From Pseudomonadota bacterium (GTDB taxonomy: Bacteria; Pseudomonadota; Gammaproteobacteria; Xanthomonadales; Wenzhouxiangellaceae), in NCBI GenBank assembly GCA_013285445.1, contig CP053448.1, positions 3,430,818 to 3,494,817 on the forward strand: 64,000 bases of DNA, in the 5' to 3' direction. Position numbers and translations under genes: made by a program. This document shows, piece after piece, positions 26,376-35,072 of the stretch (position 1 is the stretch's first letter; every line of letters begins with the position of its first letter). The notes under the pieces were generated by a model. That model was given only the letters and a program-made list of their open reading frames with translations, ran no database searches and was not told where the DNA came from.

Positions 26376-27132
26376 AGTCGATGACCAGCGGCGCATGGTC
26401 GGAGAAGTTCTCGCCGGTGTAGATCTCGGCCAACCGGGCGCGACCGGCCAGACCGGCCGTGGCGACCTGGTAGTCGATGCGCCAGCCCACGTTGTTCTCG
26501 CGGGCCCGGCCGCGCTGCGACCACCAGGTGTAGCGATCCGGATCGGGGTCGATCGTCCGGAAAACGTCGACCAGGCCGACCGGCCCGAACACCTCGTCGA
26601 GCCAGGCGCGCTCTTCGGGCAGAAAACCCGAATTCTTCTGGTTGGCCTTCCAGTTCTTCAAATCGATTTCCCGGTGCGCGATGTTCCAGTCGCCGCAGAT
26701 CACGTACTCACGATCGTGCCTGGCCAGTTCTTCCAGATGCGGCTGCAGGCGCTCCATACAGCGGTACTTGAACTGCTGGCGCTCCTCTTTCGAGGTGCCC
26801 GAAGGCAGGTAGAGAGATACCACGCTCAGACTGGAAAAGTCGGCCTGCAGCCAGCGGCCCTCGCGGTCGAACTCCTCCCAGCCCAGGCCGTAGACAACGC
26901 GCACCGGCTGCTGCCGCGAATACAGGGCCACACCGGAGTAACCTTTCTTCCGGGCGTCGTGGTAATAGCAGTGGTAGCCAACCGGAAAGAAGTCGCGACC
27001 GAGCAGCTGCCAGTGCTGGGCCTTGGTCTCCTGAATGCAGACCAGATCGGCGTCCTGCCTGCCCAGCCAGTCGAAGAATCCCTTGCGATGGGCAGCGCGA
27101 ATGCCGTTGGCGTTGAACGTGATGACACGCAT
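26365..27132 (-). CDS. xthA: Exodeoxyribonuclease III
   Basis: The 255-aa enzyme is an AP endonuclease and 3'-5' exonuclease of base-excision repair. Motifs: TFNANGIR at the start (metal-binding Asn), IQETK (catalytic Glu), SLYLPSG, CGDWNIAH (Asp and Asn of the active site), WRIDY and SDHAPL (catalytic His). The downstream ampG overlaps by 11 bp, so the two form a small minus-strand operon. Confidence 0.94.
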   Translation of the reverse strand: MRVITFNANGIRAAHRKGFFDWLGRQDADLVCIQETKAQHWQLLGRDFFPVGYHCYYHDARKKGYSGVALYSRQQPVRVVYGLGWEEFDREGRWLQADFSSLSVVSLYLPSGTSKEERQQFKYRCMERLQPHLEELARHDREYVICGDWNIAHREIDLKNWKANQKNSGFLPEERAWLDEVFGPVGLVDVFRTIDPDPDRYTWWSQRGRARENNVGWRIDYQVATAGLAGRARLAEIYTGENFSDHAPLVIDYDD

Positions 27133-27201
27133 GAGTGGCGAGACCTCGACGAGAGCGGCTCATGTTACCGCGCCCTTGCCGTGCCAGACAGCATTTACTA
27201 A

Positions 27202-27474
27202 GGAGCCTCCGAACAACTCTGCGCGGGCGCGACGGATCTTTGCGGGATGACCCGATGTGGCTTCGGCGAGCGTGGTTTGGTCATTCCAAATGAGTGAGCC
27301 GAAACGCAGCGGGTCGCCCGCAAAGCCCCGTCCCGCAGGGTTTCGCCGCAAATGCCGCATCTCGCGCGTTGCGCCCCTCGGCCGCAGCTACGGCTACTGT
27401 CACTCGAGTCGCACCACACGATCTGCGGCATTTGCGACAGAAACGCGCTCCGCGCAGAGTTGTTCAGAGGCTCC
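27202..27474. mobile_element. MITE-like element, 273 bp with 25-bp terminal inverted repeats
   Basis: The ends are GGAGCCTCCGAACAACTC... (27202-27226) and its inverse (27450-27474), matching at 24 of 25 bases. The flanks are CTAA on the left and CTGA on the right, a possible 4-bp target duplication with one change, as in IS5-type insertions. No transposase is encoded. Inside are further palindromes, including GCAAATGCCGCA near 27350 and its inverse near 27422-27435. The element lies between xthA and a lipoprotein gene and fills most of that 455-bp gap. Confidence 0.75.
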
Positions 27475-27528
27475 CTGACGGTCTCATAGCTCCGGAAGTC
27501 CGCACACCGAGACCCGGCACGGGTCGGG

Positions 27529-27557
27529 TTGACAAAAGATTAATTCATTCGTACGAT
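27529..27557 (+). promoter_or_regulatory. Sigma-70 promoter of the lipoprotein gene
   Basis: A perfect TTGACA (27529-27534) and TACGAT (27552-27557) are separated by 17 bp in an AT-rich stretch. The -10 is part of the palindrome TACGAT-TAAG-ATCGTA (27552-27567), a possible operator. The CAGGAG ribosome site and ATG follow at 27588. Confidence 0.75.
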
Positions 27558-27587
27558 TAAGATCGTATATTAACAGGAGCTCCACCC

Positions 27588-28100
27588 ATGACCCGCTTTT
27601 CATCTCTCAACGCCCTGATGATCGTCTGCCTGGTGTTCATGCTGGCTGCCTGCGGCGCCCAGCAGACACGGCCGGAAGCCGACTCCGATACGTCCATGCT
27701 CAACCCCACCGAGATCTCGATTTCCGAGTATCGGGAATTTCTGACCGAGCTCGATGCGGCCATCACCCAGGGCGAACTGCGCGAATTCAACGATCGCGAT
27801 CTTGCGGATTTCGCCGAAGTCCGGCAAAGCCTTGATCGCCTGCTGGCGCGCTACGACAGCGTCGAATCGATGAACGGCGATGCCCAGGCACGCCTGTTCA
27901 ACCTGCACGCCCGTCTCGAGAAAGTGGTGGTCGGGCGTGACGAGACCCAGGTACTGTGTCGTCGCCGGCATAAGGTGGGCACCAACTTCAAGGTCACCGA
28001 ATGCAAGTCGGTCGACGAATGGCGCTCAGAACAGGAGTGGGCCCAGCGCCACCTGCGCAGCATCATGTACTCCGACGCCGGTCGCAAGGACATTCCCTGA
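27588..28100 (+). CDS. Lipoprotein of unknown function
   Basis: The 170-aa protein starts with a lipoprotein signal (ALMIVCLVFMLAAC, lipobox LAAC with Cys near residue 21). The rest is mostly helical and charged (REFLTELDAAITQGELREF), with a conserved-looking C-terminal patch containing two cysteines (VLCRRRHKVGTNFKVTECK). I do not recognise a named family. It has its own strong promoter and a GC-rich hairpin downstream, so it is probably monocistronic. Confidence 0.8.
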   Translation: MTRFSSLNALMIVCLVFMLAACGAQQTRPEADSDTSMLNPTEISISEYREFLTELDAAITQGELREFNDRDLADFAEVRQSLDRLLARYDSVESMNGDAQARLFNLHARLEKVVVGRDETQVLCRRRHKVGTNFKVTECKSVDEWRSEQEWAQRHLRSIMYSDAGRKDIP

Positions 28101-28109
28101 CGACAACAA

Positions 28110-28142
28110 GCCGCTGCCCGGGACTGCCGCCCGGGCAGCGGC
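28110..28142 (+). terminator. GC-rich hairpin after the lipoprotein gene
   Basis: GCCGCTGCCCGGG (28110-28122) and CCCGGGCAGCGGC (28130-28142) form a perfect 13-bp stem with a 7-nt loop 9 bp after the lipoprotein stop. It lacks a T-tract, so it may protect the mRNA end or aid termination without being a classical terminator. Confidence 0.5.
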
Positions 28143-28234
28143 GGGTCTGTCGTGCTCCGGAGTCGGTCGAGTCGACTGGCCCGGTGTTCCCGGCGCCGCA
28201 ACATTCCGGATGCGGGCTGCCCTGACAGGCTAGA

Positions 28235-28885
28235 ATGAGCGGCGAGATGCTCAAGCCCTGGACCGCCCGGTTTCTTGAACTCGCCCATCGCGTCGAAGCC
28301 CTGCGCTTCGGCGCGTTCATGCTTAAATCCGGTCGCCAGAGCCCGTATTTTTTCAATGCCGGCCAATTCAGCACCGGTTCGGCCATCGCGACGCTGTCGA
28401 GCTGCTATGCCGAAGCCATCCTGGCTGACCCCACCCCCTTCGATATGCTCTATGGCCCGGCCTACAAGGGCATTCCGCTGGTGACCGCCATCGCCGTGAG
28501 CTTCGCACGCGACCACGGCATCGACGTGCCGTTTGCCTACAACCGCAAGGAGGCCAAGGATCACGGCGAAGGCGGTCATCTGGTCGGTGCGCCATTGCGC
28601 GGACGCGTGCTGATCGTCGACGACGTGATTTCGGCCGGCACCTCGATCCGGGAGTCGATTGACCTGATCGAATCGGGCGGTGCCATAGCCGCCGGCATCG
28701 CGATCGCGCTCGATCGCCAGGAACGCGGCCGGGACGAGCGCTCCGCCGCCGACGCAATACGGGCCGACGGTCTGGCCGTCATCAGCATTGCCGCGCTTGA
28801 CGATCTGGTGACATGGCTCGATGAACGGGGAGCCAACAAGCCGCTGGAGGCCATGATAGGCTATCGAAATCGTTACGGCGCGTGA
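28235..28885 (+). CDS. pyrE: Orotate phosphoribosyltransferase
   Basis: The 216-aa enzyme joins orotate and PRPP to orotidine monophosphate. It has the flexible-loop lysine region (YNRKEAKDHGEGG) and the PRPP-binding motif VLIVDDVISAGTS. The usual length is 210-215. ATG 28235 or ATG 28247 (MLKPWTARFL, closer to the family start) are both possible. The stop overlaps the start of the next gene (TGATG). Confidence 0.95.
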   Translation: MSGEMLKPWTARFLELAHRVEALRFGAFMLKSGRQSPYFFNAGQFSTGSAIATLSSCYAEAILADPTPFDMLYGPAYKGIPLVTAIAVSFARDHGIDVPFAYNRKEAKDHGEGGHLVGAPLRGRVLIVDDVISAGTSIRESIDLIESGGAIAAGIAIALDRQERGRDERSAADAIRADGLAVISIAALDDLVTWLDERGANKPLEAMIGYRNRYGA

Positions 28886-29508
28886 TGGTCATGAAGATTC
28901 GCCTGCTGCTTTTACTGATGCTGACCGCTGCCGGTCCCGTTCTGGCACAGTCGGTCTATCGCTGGGTCGACGAGAACGGCGAGACCCATTACGGCCAGTC
29001 CGTGCCGCCCGAGTTCGCTGATTACGGCTACGAGCGACTTGGGCCCGACGGCACCGTACGCGAACGCGTCGAGCCTGCCCTGCCGCCAGAGGAGCTGAAG
29101 CGTCGCCGGGAGCTGCGGGCCGAGCAGGCGCGTCAGGAGGCCGAGCAGCGCACCCAGCAAACCCGGGACCGCATGCTGCTGGCGACTTACTCCAGTGAAC
29201 AGGACCTGATCGACACGCTGGAGACACAGATGACCAGCATCAACAGCCAGCGCACCTCCATTCGCATGGCGGTCAACCTGGTCGAGAGCCGCTTCGAATC
29301 ACTCATTGGCCAGGCGGCCAATCACTCCCGTCAGGGCAACCCGGTTCCGCAGCCGCTGCAGGCGTCCATCAGCGAGACACGTGACGAGCTGCGCCGCCTG
29401 CGCAGTGATCTCGACGCGCTCAATCAGCGTGAGGAGCGAACGCGTGAGCGACTGCTGGCCGATCTTGAGCGATACCGGGCGCTGACCGGTAGCGCGGAAG
29501 ACGGTTGA
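28885..29508 (+). CDS. DUF4124-containing exported protein
   Basis: The ~207-aa protein has a signal peptide (KIRLLLLLMLTAAGPVLA), then the short DUF4124 motif SVYRWVDENGETHYGQSVPP. A long charged coiled-coil follows, with two helical runs (EELKRRRELRAEQARQEAEQ and NQREERTRERLLADLERYRA). DUF4124 proteins are common in gammaproteobacterial envelopes, with no fixed role. ATG 28885 overlaps the pyrE stop; ATG 28891 is equally possible. Confidence 0.8.
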   Translation: MVMKIRLLLLLMLTAAGPVLAQSVYRWVDENGETHYGQSVPPEFADYGYERLGPDGTVRERVEPALPPEELKRRRELRAEQARQEAEQRTQQTRDRMLLATYSSEQDLIDTLETQMTSINSQRTSIRMAVNLVESRFESLIGQAANHSRQGNPVPQPLQASISETRDELRRLRSDLDALNQREERTRERLLADLERYRALTGSAEDG

Positions 29509-29518
29509 GGCAGCGCCG

Positions 29519-30265
29519 GTGTTTACCCGCTGCCCTGCCTGCCAGGCGGTCTACACGCTCAATGCGGGCAGCCTGGCTGAAGCCGCCGGAGTGGTACGCT
29601 GCGGCAACTGTGGCAAAACCTTCAATTCACTCTCCGAGCTGTTTGCCGAGCATCCGGATGACAACGATGTGCCGTTGAGCGGCAGCGGCATGCCACCCAT
29701 GCTCGACAATCCGGAGCTGGTTCAGGCCGAGCTGCCGATGGAGGTCAATCCCTTCGGCCCCGAAGAAGACCTGCCGGCGGGCTTCGAGACCGAAGAACCC
29801 GCCACCGGAAGCCGGGCCTGGATGTGGCCTGCTGCTACGGTGGTCTTGCTCATCGTTGCGCTGATCCAGTTCTGGCAGCTATGGCAAACGCCCGGATCCC
29901 CGGTGGCGGCCTGGTTGCGCGACGCTCCAGTCGACAGCAGCGCGCTCGACCCCAACGATGCAATCCAGATCCTGTCGCGCGACATGCACCCGCACCCCAG
30001 CCTTGACGACGCGGTCATCGTCAGCGCAACGCTGCGCAATCAGACCACCGTCGCGCTGCCGTTTCCAGTCATCGAGCTGCGGTTCTACGATGGCAGCCAG
30101 CAGGTGCTTGCCGCCCAGCGCGTTCATCCGGAACAGTACCTGCATAGCACCGACGCAATCGACGACGGCCTCAGGCCCGAGATCATGGTGCCACTGCTGA
30201 TGGAGTTCGTTATCGGCACCACGCGGCCCTCCGGCTTCCAGATTCGCTTCCTCCCGGCCGGCTGA
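29519..30265 (+). CDS. Zinc-ribbon and DUF3426 membrane protein
   Basis: The 248-aa protein starts at GTG (GAGG site upstream) and has an MJ0042-type zinc ribbon at its N-terminus (CPACQAVY...CGNCGKTF, four Cys). One membrane helix follows near residues 100-120 (MWPAATVVLLIVALIQFWQLW), then a C-terminal DUF3426-like domain with beta-rich sequence (VSATLRNQTTVALPFPVIEL). In gammaproteobacteria such genes often precede fis, as here. Function unknown. Confidence 0.85.
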   Translation: MFTRCPACQAVYTLNAGSLAEAAGVVRCGNCGKTFNSLSELFAEHPDDNDVPLSGSGMPPMLDNPELVQAELPMEVNPFGPEEDLPAGFETEEPATGSRAWMWPAATVVLLIVALIQFWQLWQTPGSPVAAWLRDAPVDSSALDPNDAIQILSRDMHPHPSLDDAVIVSATLRNQTTVALPFPVIELRFYDGSQQVLAAQRVHPEQYLHSTDAIDDGLRPEIMVPLLMEFVIGTTRPSGFQIRFLPAG

Positions 30266-30370
30266 ACAGCCAGGATCGACACCGGACCACCCGGGCAGGG
30301 CGACGATTATGCTATGGTTACAGGCCCGCCGTCAGGCTCGCCTGCAACCGTTTTCATCAAGAGGGACTGA

Positions 30371-30625
30371 GTGTTGTCTGCCACCGCCACGGATCAGGAG
30401 ATGCGCCTGGCTGATGTCGTTCGCCATGTTGTCAGGCGGTACTTCGACGACATGGGCGAGACTCAGCCGGATAACCTGCATAAGCTGGTCATGAACGAAG
30501 TGGAGCGTTCCCTGATCGAGACCGTGCTCGTCCACGCCGACGGCAATCAGTCCCGTGCGGCCGAAATGCTCGGGATTACCCGCACGACGCTGCGCAATCG
30601 CGTTCGCCGATACCAGCTGGACTGA
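30371..30625 (+). CDS. fis: Fis-family nucleoid-associated protein
   Basis: The 84-aa protein has the C-terminal Fis helix-turn-helix (HADGNQSRAAEMLGITRTTL, about 55-74), the region that binds and bends DNA. The upstream helices (LHKLVMNEVERSLIETVLVH) form the dimer. The start is GTG 30371 with GGGA 7 bp before. It lies 6 bp upstream of purH, the same order (fis-purH-purD) seen in related gammaproteobacteria. Confidence 0.92.
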   Translation: MLSATATDQEMRLADVVRHVVRRYFDDMGETQPDNLHKLVMNEVERSLIETVLVHADGNQSRAAEMLGITRTTLRNRVRRYQLD

Positions 30626-30631
30626 CCTTGT

Positions 30632-32173
30632 ATGGCCGCAACTCACCGTCGTTGGGCGCTGCTGAGCGTATCCGACAAGCGCGGGCTGGTCGAACTCGCC
30701 AACGCCCTGGTTGAGGCCGGCTTCGGCCTGCTCTCGACCGGAGGCAGCGCACGGGCGCTGTGCGAGGCGGGCCTGGCGGTCACCCAGGTCAGCGAGCTGA
30801 CCGGTTTCCCGGAGATCATGGGCGGCCGGGTCAAGACACTGCACCCGAAGATCCACGGCGGTATTCTTGGCCGGCGCGAAATCGATGCCGAGGTGATGAC
30901 CGAACACGGTATCGAGCGCATCGATATCGTGGTGGTCAACCTCTACCCGTTCGCCGCGACCGTGGCACGTCCTGACTGCACCCTGGGCGAGGCGGTCGAG
31001 AACATCGACATTGGCGGCCCGGCTCTGCTGCGGGCAGCGGCCAAGAACTACCGCGAGGTCTGCGTGCTGTGTGACCCGGGCGATTACCCGTCCCTGATCG
31101 ACGCGCTGCCGGAACTGCCTGGGGAACCGGCGCGCCGCGAGCTGGCCACGCGTGCCTTTGCACACACCTGCGCCTACGACGGCCAGATCAGCCAGTGGCT
31201 CTCGGACCACGACGCCGACAGCGAGCTGCCGGCGAGAATCAACCTCACGCTCGACACCATCCAGTCACTGCGTTACGGGGAAAACCCGCATCAGGCCGCC
31301 GGCGTCTACCGGGTCCGCGGCCAGGAGGCCCGTGGCCTGGCCGGCTGCCAGCCGCTGCAGGGAAAACCGCTGAGCTACAACAACCTGCTCGACGCCGACG
31401 CCGCCTGGGCCGGCGTGAGAAGCCTGGGCCAATCACCGGCCTGCGTCATCGTCAAACACACCAACCCCTGCGGCGCCGCCTGCGGCCCCACTCTGGTCGA
31501 GTCCTGGAAAAAGGCGCTCGCCTGTGATCCGACCTCCGCGTTTGGCGGCATCATCGCGGTCAATCGCGAAGTCGACGCCGAATTGACCGAGGGTCTGCTC
31601 GGGCAATTCGTGGAGGTGTTGATCGCGCCGGCAGTCAGTGCCCAGGCGCGCGCACAACTGGCCGCCAAGCCCAACCTGCGCGTCCTGACTCCCGGCGACG
31701 CCGCACCGCCGCCGCTTGAGCTGCGCGCCATCGACGGCGGCTGGCTGGTGCAGTCGGCCGACGACTGGCAGACCGTGCCGCGAATGGACGTGGTGACAGA
31801 ACGTGCGCCCGATCACGCCGAGCTCGATGACCTGCGCTTTGCCTGGTCGGCCGTGCGTCTGGTGCGCTCGAACGCCATTGTCTACGCGCGCGACAGCGCC
31901 ACGCTCGGTATCGGGGCCGGTCAGATGAGCCGGGTCGATGCGGCTCGTTTTGCCGCGCTCAAGGCCGACGCGGCTGGCCTGTCACTCGACGGCGCGGTCA
32001 TGGCCTCAGACGCCTTCTTCCCGTTCGCCGACAGCATCGAGGCCGCCGCCGAACGCGGTATCCGCGCGATCATTCAGCCAGGCGGCTCGAAACGCGACAG
32101 CGAAGTCATCGACGCCTGCAACCGGCACAATATCGCCATGCTCCTGACCGGCCGGCGCCACTTCAGACACTAG
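30632..32173 (+). CDS. purH: Bifunctional AICAR transformylase / IMP cyclohydrolase
   Basis: The 513-aa enzyme performs the last two steps of purine synthesis. The N-terminal IMP cyclohydrolase domain (SVSDKRGL, STGGSARAL, GGRVKTLHPKIHGGIL) occupies about 1-195. The transformylase domain follows, with the catalytic KHTNPCG motif near residue 273. It ends in MLLTGRRHFRH, the usual PurH terminus. The stop TAG is unusual: its third base is the first base of a 167-bp repeat element inserted there. Confidence 0.96.
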   Translation: MAATHRRWALLSVSDKRGLVELANALVEAGFGLLSTGGSARALCEAGLAVTQVSELTGFPEIMGGRVKTLHPKIHGGILGRREIDAEVMTEHGIERIDIVVVNLYPFAATVARPDCTLGEAVENIDIGGPALLRAAAKNYREVCVLCDPGDYPSLIDALPELPGEPARRELATRAFAHTCAYDGQISQWLSDHDADSELPARINLTLDTIQSLRYGENPHQAAGVYRVRGQEARGLAGCQPLQGKPLSYNNLLDADAAWAGVRSLGQSPACVIVKHTNPCGAACGPTLVESWKKALACDPTSAFGGIIAVNREVDAELTEGLLGQFVEVLIAPAVSAQARAQLAAKPNLRVLTPGDAAPPPLELRAIDGGWLVQSADDWQTVPRMDVVTERAPDHAELDDLRFAWSAVRLVRSNAIVYARDSATLGIGAGQMSRVDAARFAALKADAAGLSLDGAVMASDAFFPFADSIEAAAERGIRAIIQPGGSKRDSEVIDACNRHNIAMLLTGRRHFRH

Positions 32174-32337
32174 CCCGCATTATTCATGAATCGCCGCGAT
32201 GATTGCGCAGGGGTTTGTTCGCACAGCGGATTTTCCGACCGAGCGGAATACCAGGCTGTATTTCCGAGGGAGGAAAATCCGCTGTGCGGACAAGGCGCAA
32301 GCAAGGGCGCGAGTGAATTCATGAATAATGCGGGCTA
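32171..32337. mobile_element. MITE-like palindromic element between purH and purD
   Basis: The ends TAGCCCGCATTATTCATG... (32171-32191) and its exact inverse (32317-32337) are 21 bp and perfect; the outermost TA on both sides is probably the target duplication. Inside lies a second palindrome, 32215-32236 with 32272-32293, pairing at 21 of 22 bases (core GCACAGCGGATTTTCC). No protein is encoded. The left TA belongs to the purH stop codon. The RNA would fold into a large branched hairpin between purH and purD. Confidence 0.8.
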
Positions 32338-32385
32338 GAATCTCCCGACTACAATGATGCCGAACACAAAGCCCGAGTTCAGTCC

Positions 32386-33678
32386 ATGAAAATCCTGGTT
32401 GTCGGAAGCGGGGGTCGCGAGCATGCGCTGGCCTGGAAGCTGGCGCAATCGGAGCGGGTCGATGAGGTGATCGTGGCACCCGGCAATGCCGGCACGGCCC
32501 GCGAGGCCGGCGTGCGCAATGCCGAGGTTGACGCGGAAGACATTGACGGCTTGCTGATGCTGGCCCGCGAAGAGCGGGTGGCGCTGACCGTCATCGGCCC
32601 CGAGGCGCCGCTGGCTGCCGGCATCGTCGATCGCTTTGAGAGCGCCGGCCTGGCCTGCTTCGGACCGCGGCGCGATGCCGCACGGCTGGAGTCATCCAAG
32701 GCCTTTGCCAAACAGTTCATGGCGGACCACGGCATCCCGACAGCCGGCTATGCCGTGGTCGAGTCGGTCGAGGAGGGCATGAAGTTCATTCGCGCCAGCG
32801 GATTGCCGGTGGTGCTCAAGGCCGACGGGCTCGCGGCCGGAAAGGGCGTGGTCATCGTCGAAGACGAGCAGAGCGCACGCGCAACCCTCCACGACATGCT
32901 TTCCGGCGCCGCGTTTGGAGCGGCCGGAAGCCGGGTCGTCATCGAGGAATTCCTGGTCGGGGAAGAAGCCAGCTTCATCGTCGTCGCCAGCGGCACCCAG
33001 GTGCTGCCGCTGGTCTCCAGCCAGGACCACAAGCGCCGCGACGACGGCGACCTCGGCCCCAACACGGGCGGCATGGGCGCGTATTCGCCGGCACCGGCGG
33101 TCGATGCGCCCATGCACAAGACCATCATGGACGACATCATCAGGCCAACGCTTGCCGGACTGGCCCAGAGCGGCTGTCCGTTTACCGGCTTTCTCTACGC
33201 CGGCGTCATGCTGACGGCAACCGGGCCGAAGGTGCTCGAATTCAACGTTCGCTTCGGCGACCCGGAGACCCAACCGATCCTGATGCGGCTTGAATCCGAC
33301 CTGGCCGGGATCATCGGGCAGGCCCTTGCCGGCCGGCTCGGCGAAATCGAGCTGCGCTGGGACGAGCGCACCGCCCTGGCCGTGGTGATGGCTGCCGGCG
33401 GCTATCCCGGCCGCTACGACAAGGGCATGCCGGTCACCGGCCTGGATGGCGACTTTCCCGAGGACGTCAAGGTCTTTCACGCCGGCACCCGGCTCGACGA
33501 CGAGGGCCGTGTGGTCACCGCCGGCGGGCGCGTCCTGGCATTGTGCGCCCTTGGCGACTCGCCGAAAACCGCTCAGGCGCGCGCCTATCAGTGGATCGCC
33601 CAGATCGGCTTCGAGGGCGCGTTCTACCGCACCGACATCGGCTTTAGGGCCATCCAGCGACCGGCCGCCAGCGGCTGA
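32386..33678 (+). CDS. purD: Phosphoribosylamine-glycine ligase
   Basis: The 430-aa ATP-grasp enzyme (GARS) makes glycinamide ribonucleotide. Landmarks: VVGSGGREHALAWKL at the N-terminus, GPEAPLAAGI, VLKADGLAAGKGV (nucleotide binding), SQDHKRRDDGD, GPNTGGMGAYSPAP and the C-terminal metal region LEFNVRFGDPE. It is downstream of purH in the usual order, with the repeat element in the 212-bp gap. Confidence 0.96.
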   Translation: MKILVVGSGGREHALAWKLAQSERVDEVIVAPGNAGTAREAGVRNAEVDAEDIDGLLMLAREERVALTVIGPEAPLAAGIVDRFESAGLACFGPRRDAARLESSKAFAKQFMADHGIPTAGYAVVESVEEGMKFIRASGLPVVLKADGLAAGKGVVIVEDEQSARATLHDMLSGAAFGAAGSRVVIEEFLVGEEASFIVVASGTQVLPLVSSQDHKRRDDGDLGPNTGGMGAYSPAPAVDAPMHKTIMDDIIRPTLAGLAQSGCPFTGFLYAGVMLTATGPKVLEFNVRFGDPETQPILMRLESDLAGIIGQALAGRLGEIELRWDERTALAVVMAAGGYPGRYDKGMPVTGLDGDFPEDVKVFHAGTRLDDEGRVVTAGGRVLALCALGDSPKTAQARAYQWIAQIGFEGAFYRTDIGFRAIQRPAASG

Positions 33679-33740
33679 GTACCGCCCGAATCCTTGCCGA
33701 TCTGTGGTGCACGGCATCGCAGCCAGGCACATCAGCCCGA

Positions 33741-35072
33741 CTAGTCGAGCACAAACTCGATGACCTGTCGGATGCGAACGGGTTCGGGCGGACCGGATTC
33801 ATCGGGAGAGACCGGCACGAAGCGCCACTGGCTGAAGGCCTGGACCGCTTCAGCATCGAAAACACCCGCGGGCTCGGACTCGAGGACTTCGATGTCGATG
33901 ACCTGGCCGTGTTCGGTAAGCCTTGCTTCCATTGTCACGTGGCCGGTCACCCCGTCCTCTGCCGCCTGCCTGGGGTAGCGGGGCTGGATTCGAACGACTG
34001 GTACAAGGCGATCTCCTTCGAGCGGATCTCGTTGCTGCATCGCCAGTAACTTCGCTTCCGCCTCTGCAGCCTCTGGTGACAGCTGCCCGGATGACCGGTC
34101 ATAGTGCTCGCGTGCCTGGTTTGGCCCGGCTTGCCGGTCCGGGTTTGCCGCACCGGCGGTTGCAACTGCGACGGTGACTGATACGGTTGCCACGACGACG
34201 AGCACGAGGCTGGCCCGCAGCGACCGGGGAAAACAGGGTTTCATTGCCATCATCTTGATGCGCTCCTTGACGAGTGACCGATTTGACCAGCCCAGTGCGG
34301 ACCCGGACCCGGACCCGCGCACGCCGCAGGCGCCGGCCAGCAGGCCGGCGTAGTGTCGTTTTTGCTTCCGGTCCAGACGGGCAATCACCGCCTCGTCGGC
34401 CGCCAGCTCCTGCGCCCTGGTCAGCTCCGTCCAGGCGAAGTGAACCCAGGGAAGAAACCAGAACGTGCAGCGCAGCGCTGATGCCAGAACGCGCCAGAAG
34501 GGGTCGCCGTGGCGAATATGGGCAATCTCATGCGCGATGACCTCGTCGGGTACGCGCCCGTCCGCCGGCAAGTAAAGGCGGGGCGGAAAAGCGCCTACAA
34601 TCATCGCTCCCGGGACAGTGCCCGATAGACGCAGGCCAACCCATGCCGGCAGCCCCTGTCGCGCAAGCCGCCGGCGTTCGTCGTCAACCCGGCCCGGAAT
34701 CCCGGCACCCGAATCCAGGATCGACTCGAAACGCCGCTGACGCATAACCGCCCACAGGGCAAGCCCGAAGGCGCCAGCCAGCCACACCGTCAAGACCAGG
34801 CCCGACGGCCAGGCTGCTGCGCTCGAGTTGACACCGACGCGAAACGTTTCGAGCCGGGCCGACCCGATCAAGCCGGCGCCGGGGAATGGCGCGAGCCCGG
34901 TCAGGAAGGACAGTCTGGGCGTCAGCGCAGGCAACACGAGGATCCAGGCTGCATAGCCGGCGCGCGCGCCGACGAATCGCCGCAACAGCGCGCTGCAGGC
35001 CCAGGCCATCGGAACGAGCAGCGTGACAAGCAGGCTGGCTCTGGCGAGCCATTCGAGCACGAGTTCACTCAT
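33741..35072 (-). CDS. BlaR1-like M56 membrane metalloprotease fused to a TonB C-terminal domain
   Basis: The 443-aa protein has membrane helices in the first ~120 residues and the M56 zinc motif HEIAH (HEIAHIRHGD, about residues 180-189). A further single helix follows (LRASLVLVVVATVSVTVAVATA), and then a C-terminal TonB-like domain (RIQPRYPRQAAEDGVTGHVT, then VLESEPAGVFDAEAVQAFSQ). In place of a BlaR1 penicillin-binding sensor it carries a TonB domain. Its ATG overlaps the repressor stop by 4 bp (ATGA). It is expected to cleave or relieve the BlaI-type repressor. Confidence 0.85.
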   Translation of the reverse strand: MSELVLEWLARASLLVTLLVPMAWACSALLRRFVGARAGYAAWILVLPALTPRLSFLTGLAPFPGAGLIGSARLETFRVGVNSSAAAWPSGLVLTVWLAGAFGLALWAVMRQRRFESILDSGAGIPGRVDDERRRLARQGLPAWVGLRLSGTVPGAMIVGAFPPRLYLPADGRVPDEVIAHEIAHIRHGDPFWRVLASALRCTFWFLPWVHFAWTELTRAQELAADEAVIARLDRKQKRHYAGLLAGACGVRGSGSGSALGWSNRSLVKERIKMMAMKPCFPRSLRASLVLVVVATVSVTVAVATAGAANPDRQAGPNQAREHYDRSSGQLSPEAAEAEAKLLAMQQRDPLEGDRLVPVVRIQPRYPRQAAEDGVTGHVTMEARLTEHGQVIDIEVLESEPAGVFDAEAVQAFSQWRFVPVSPDESGPPEPVRIRQVIEFVLD

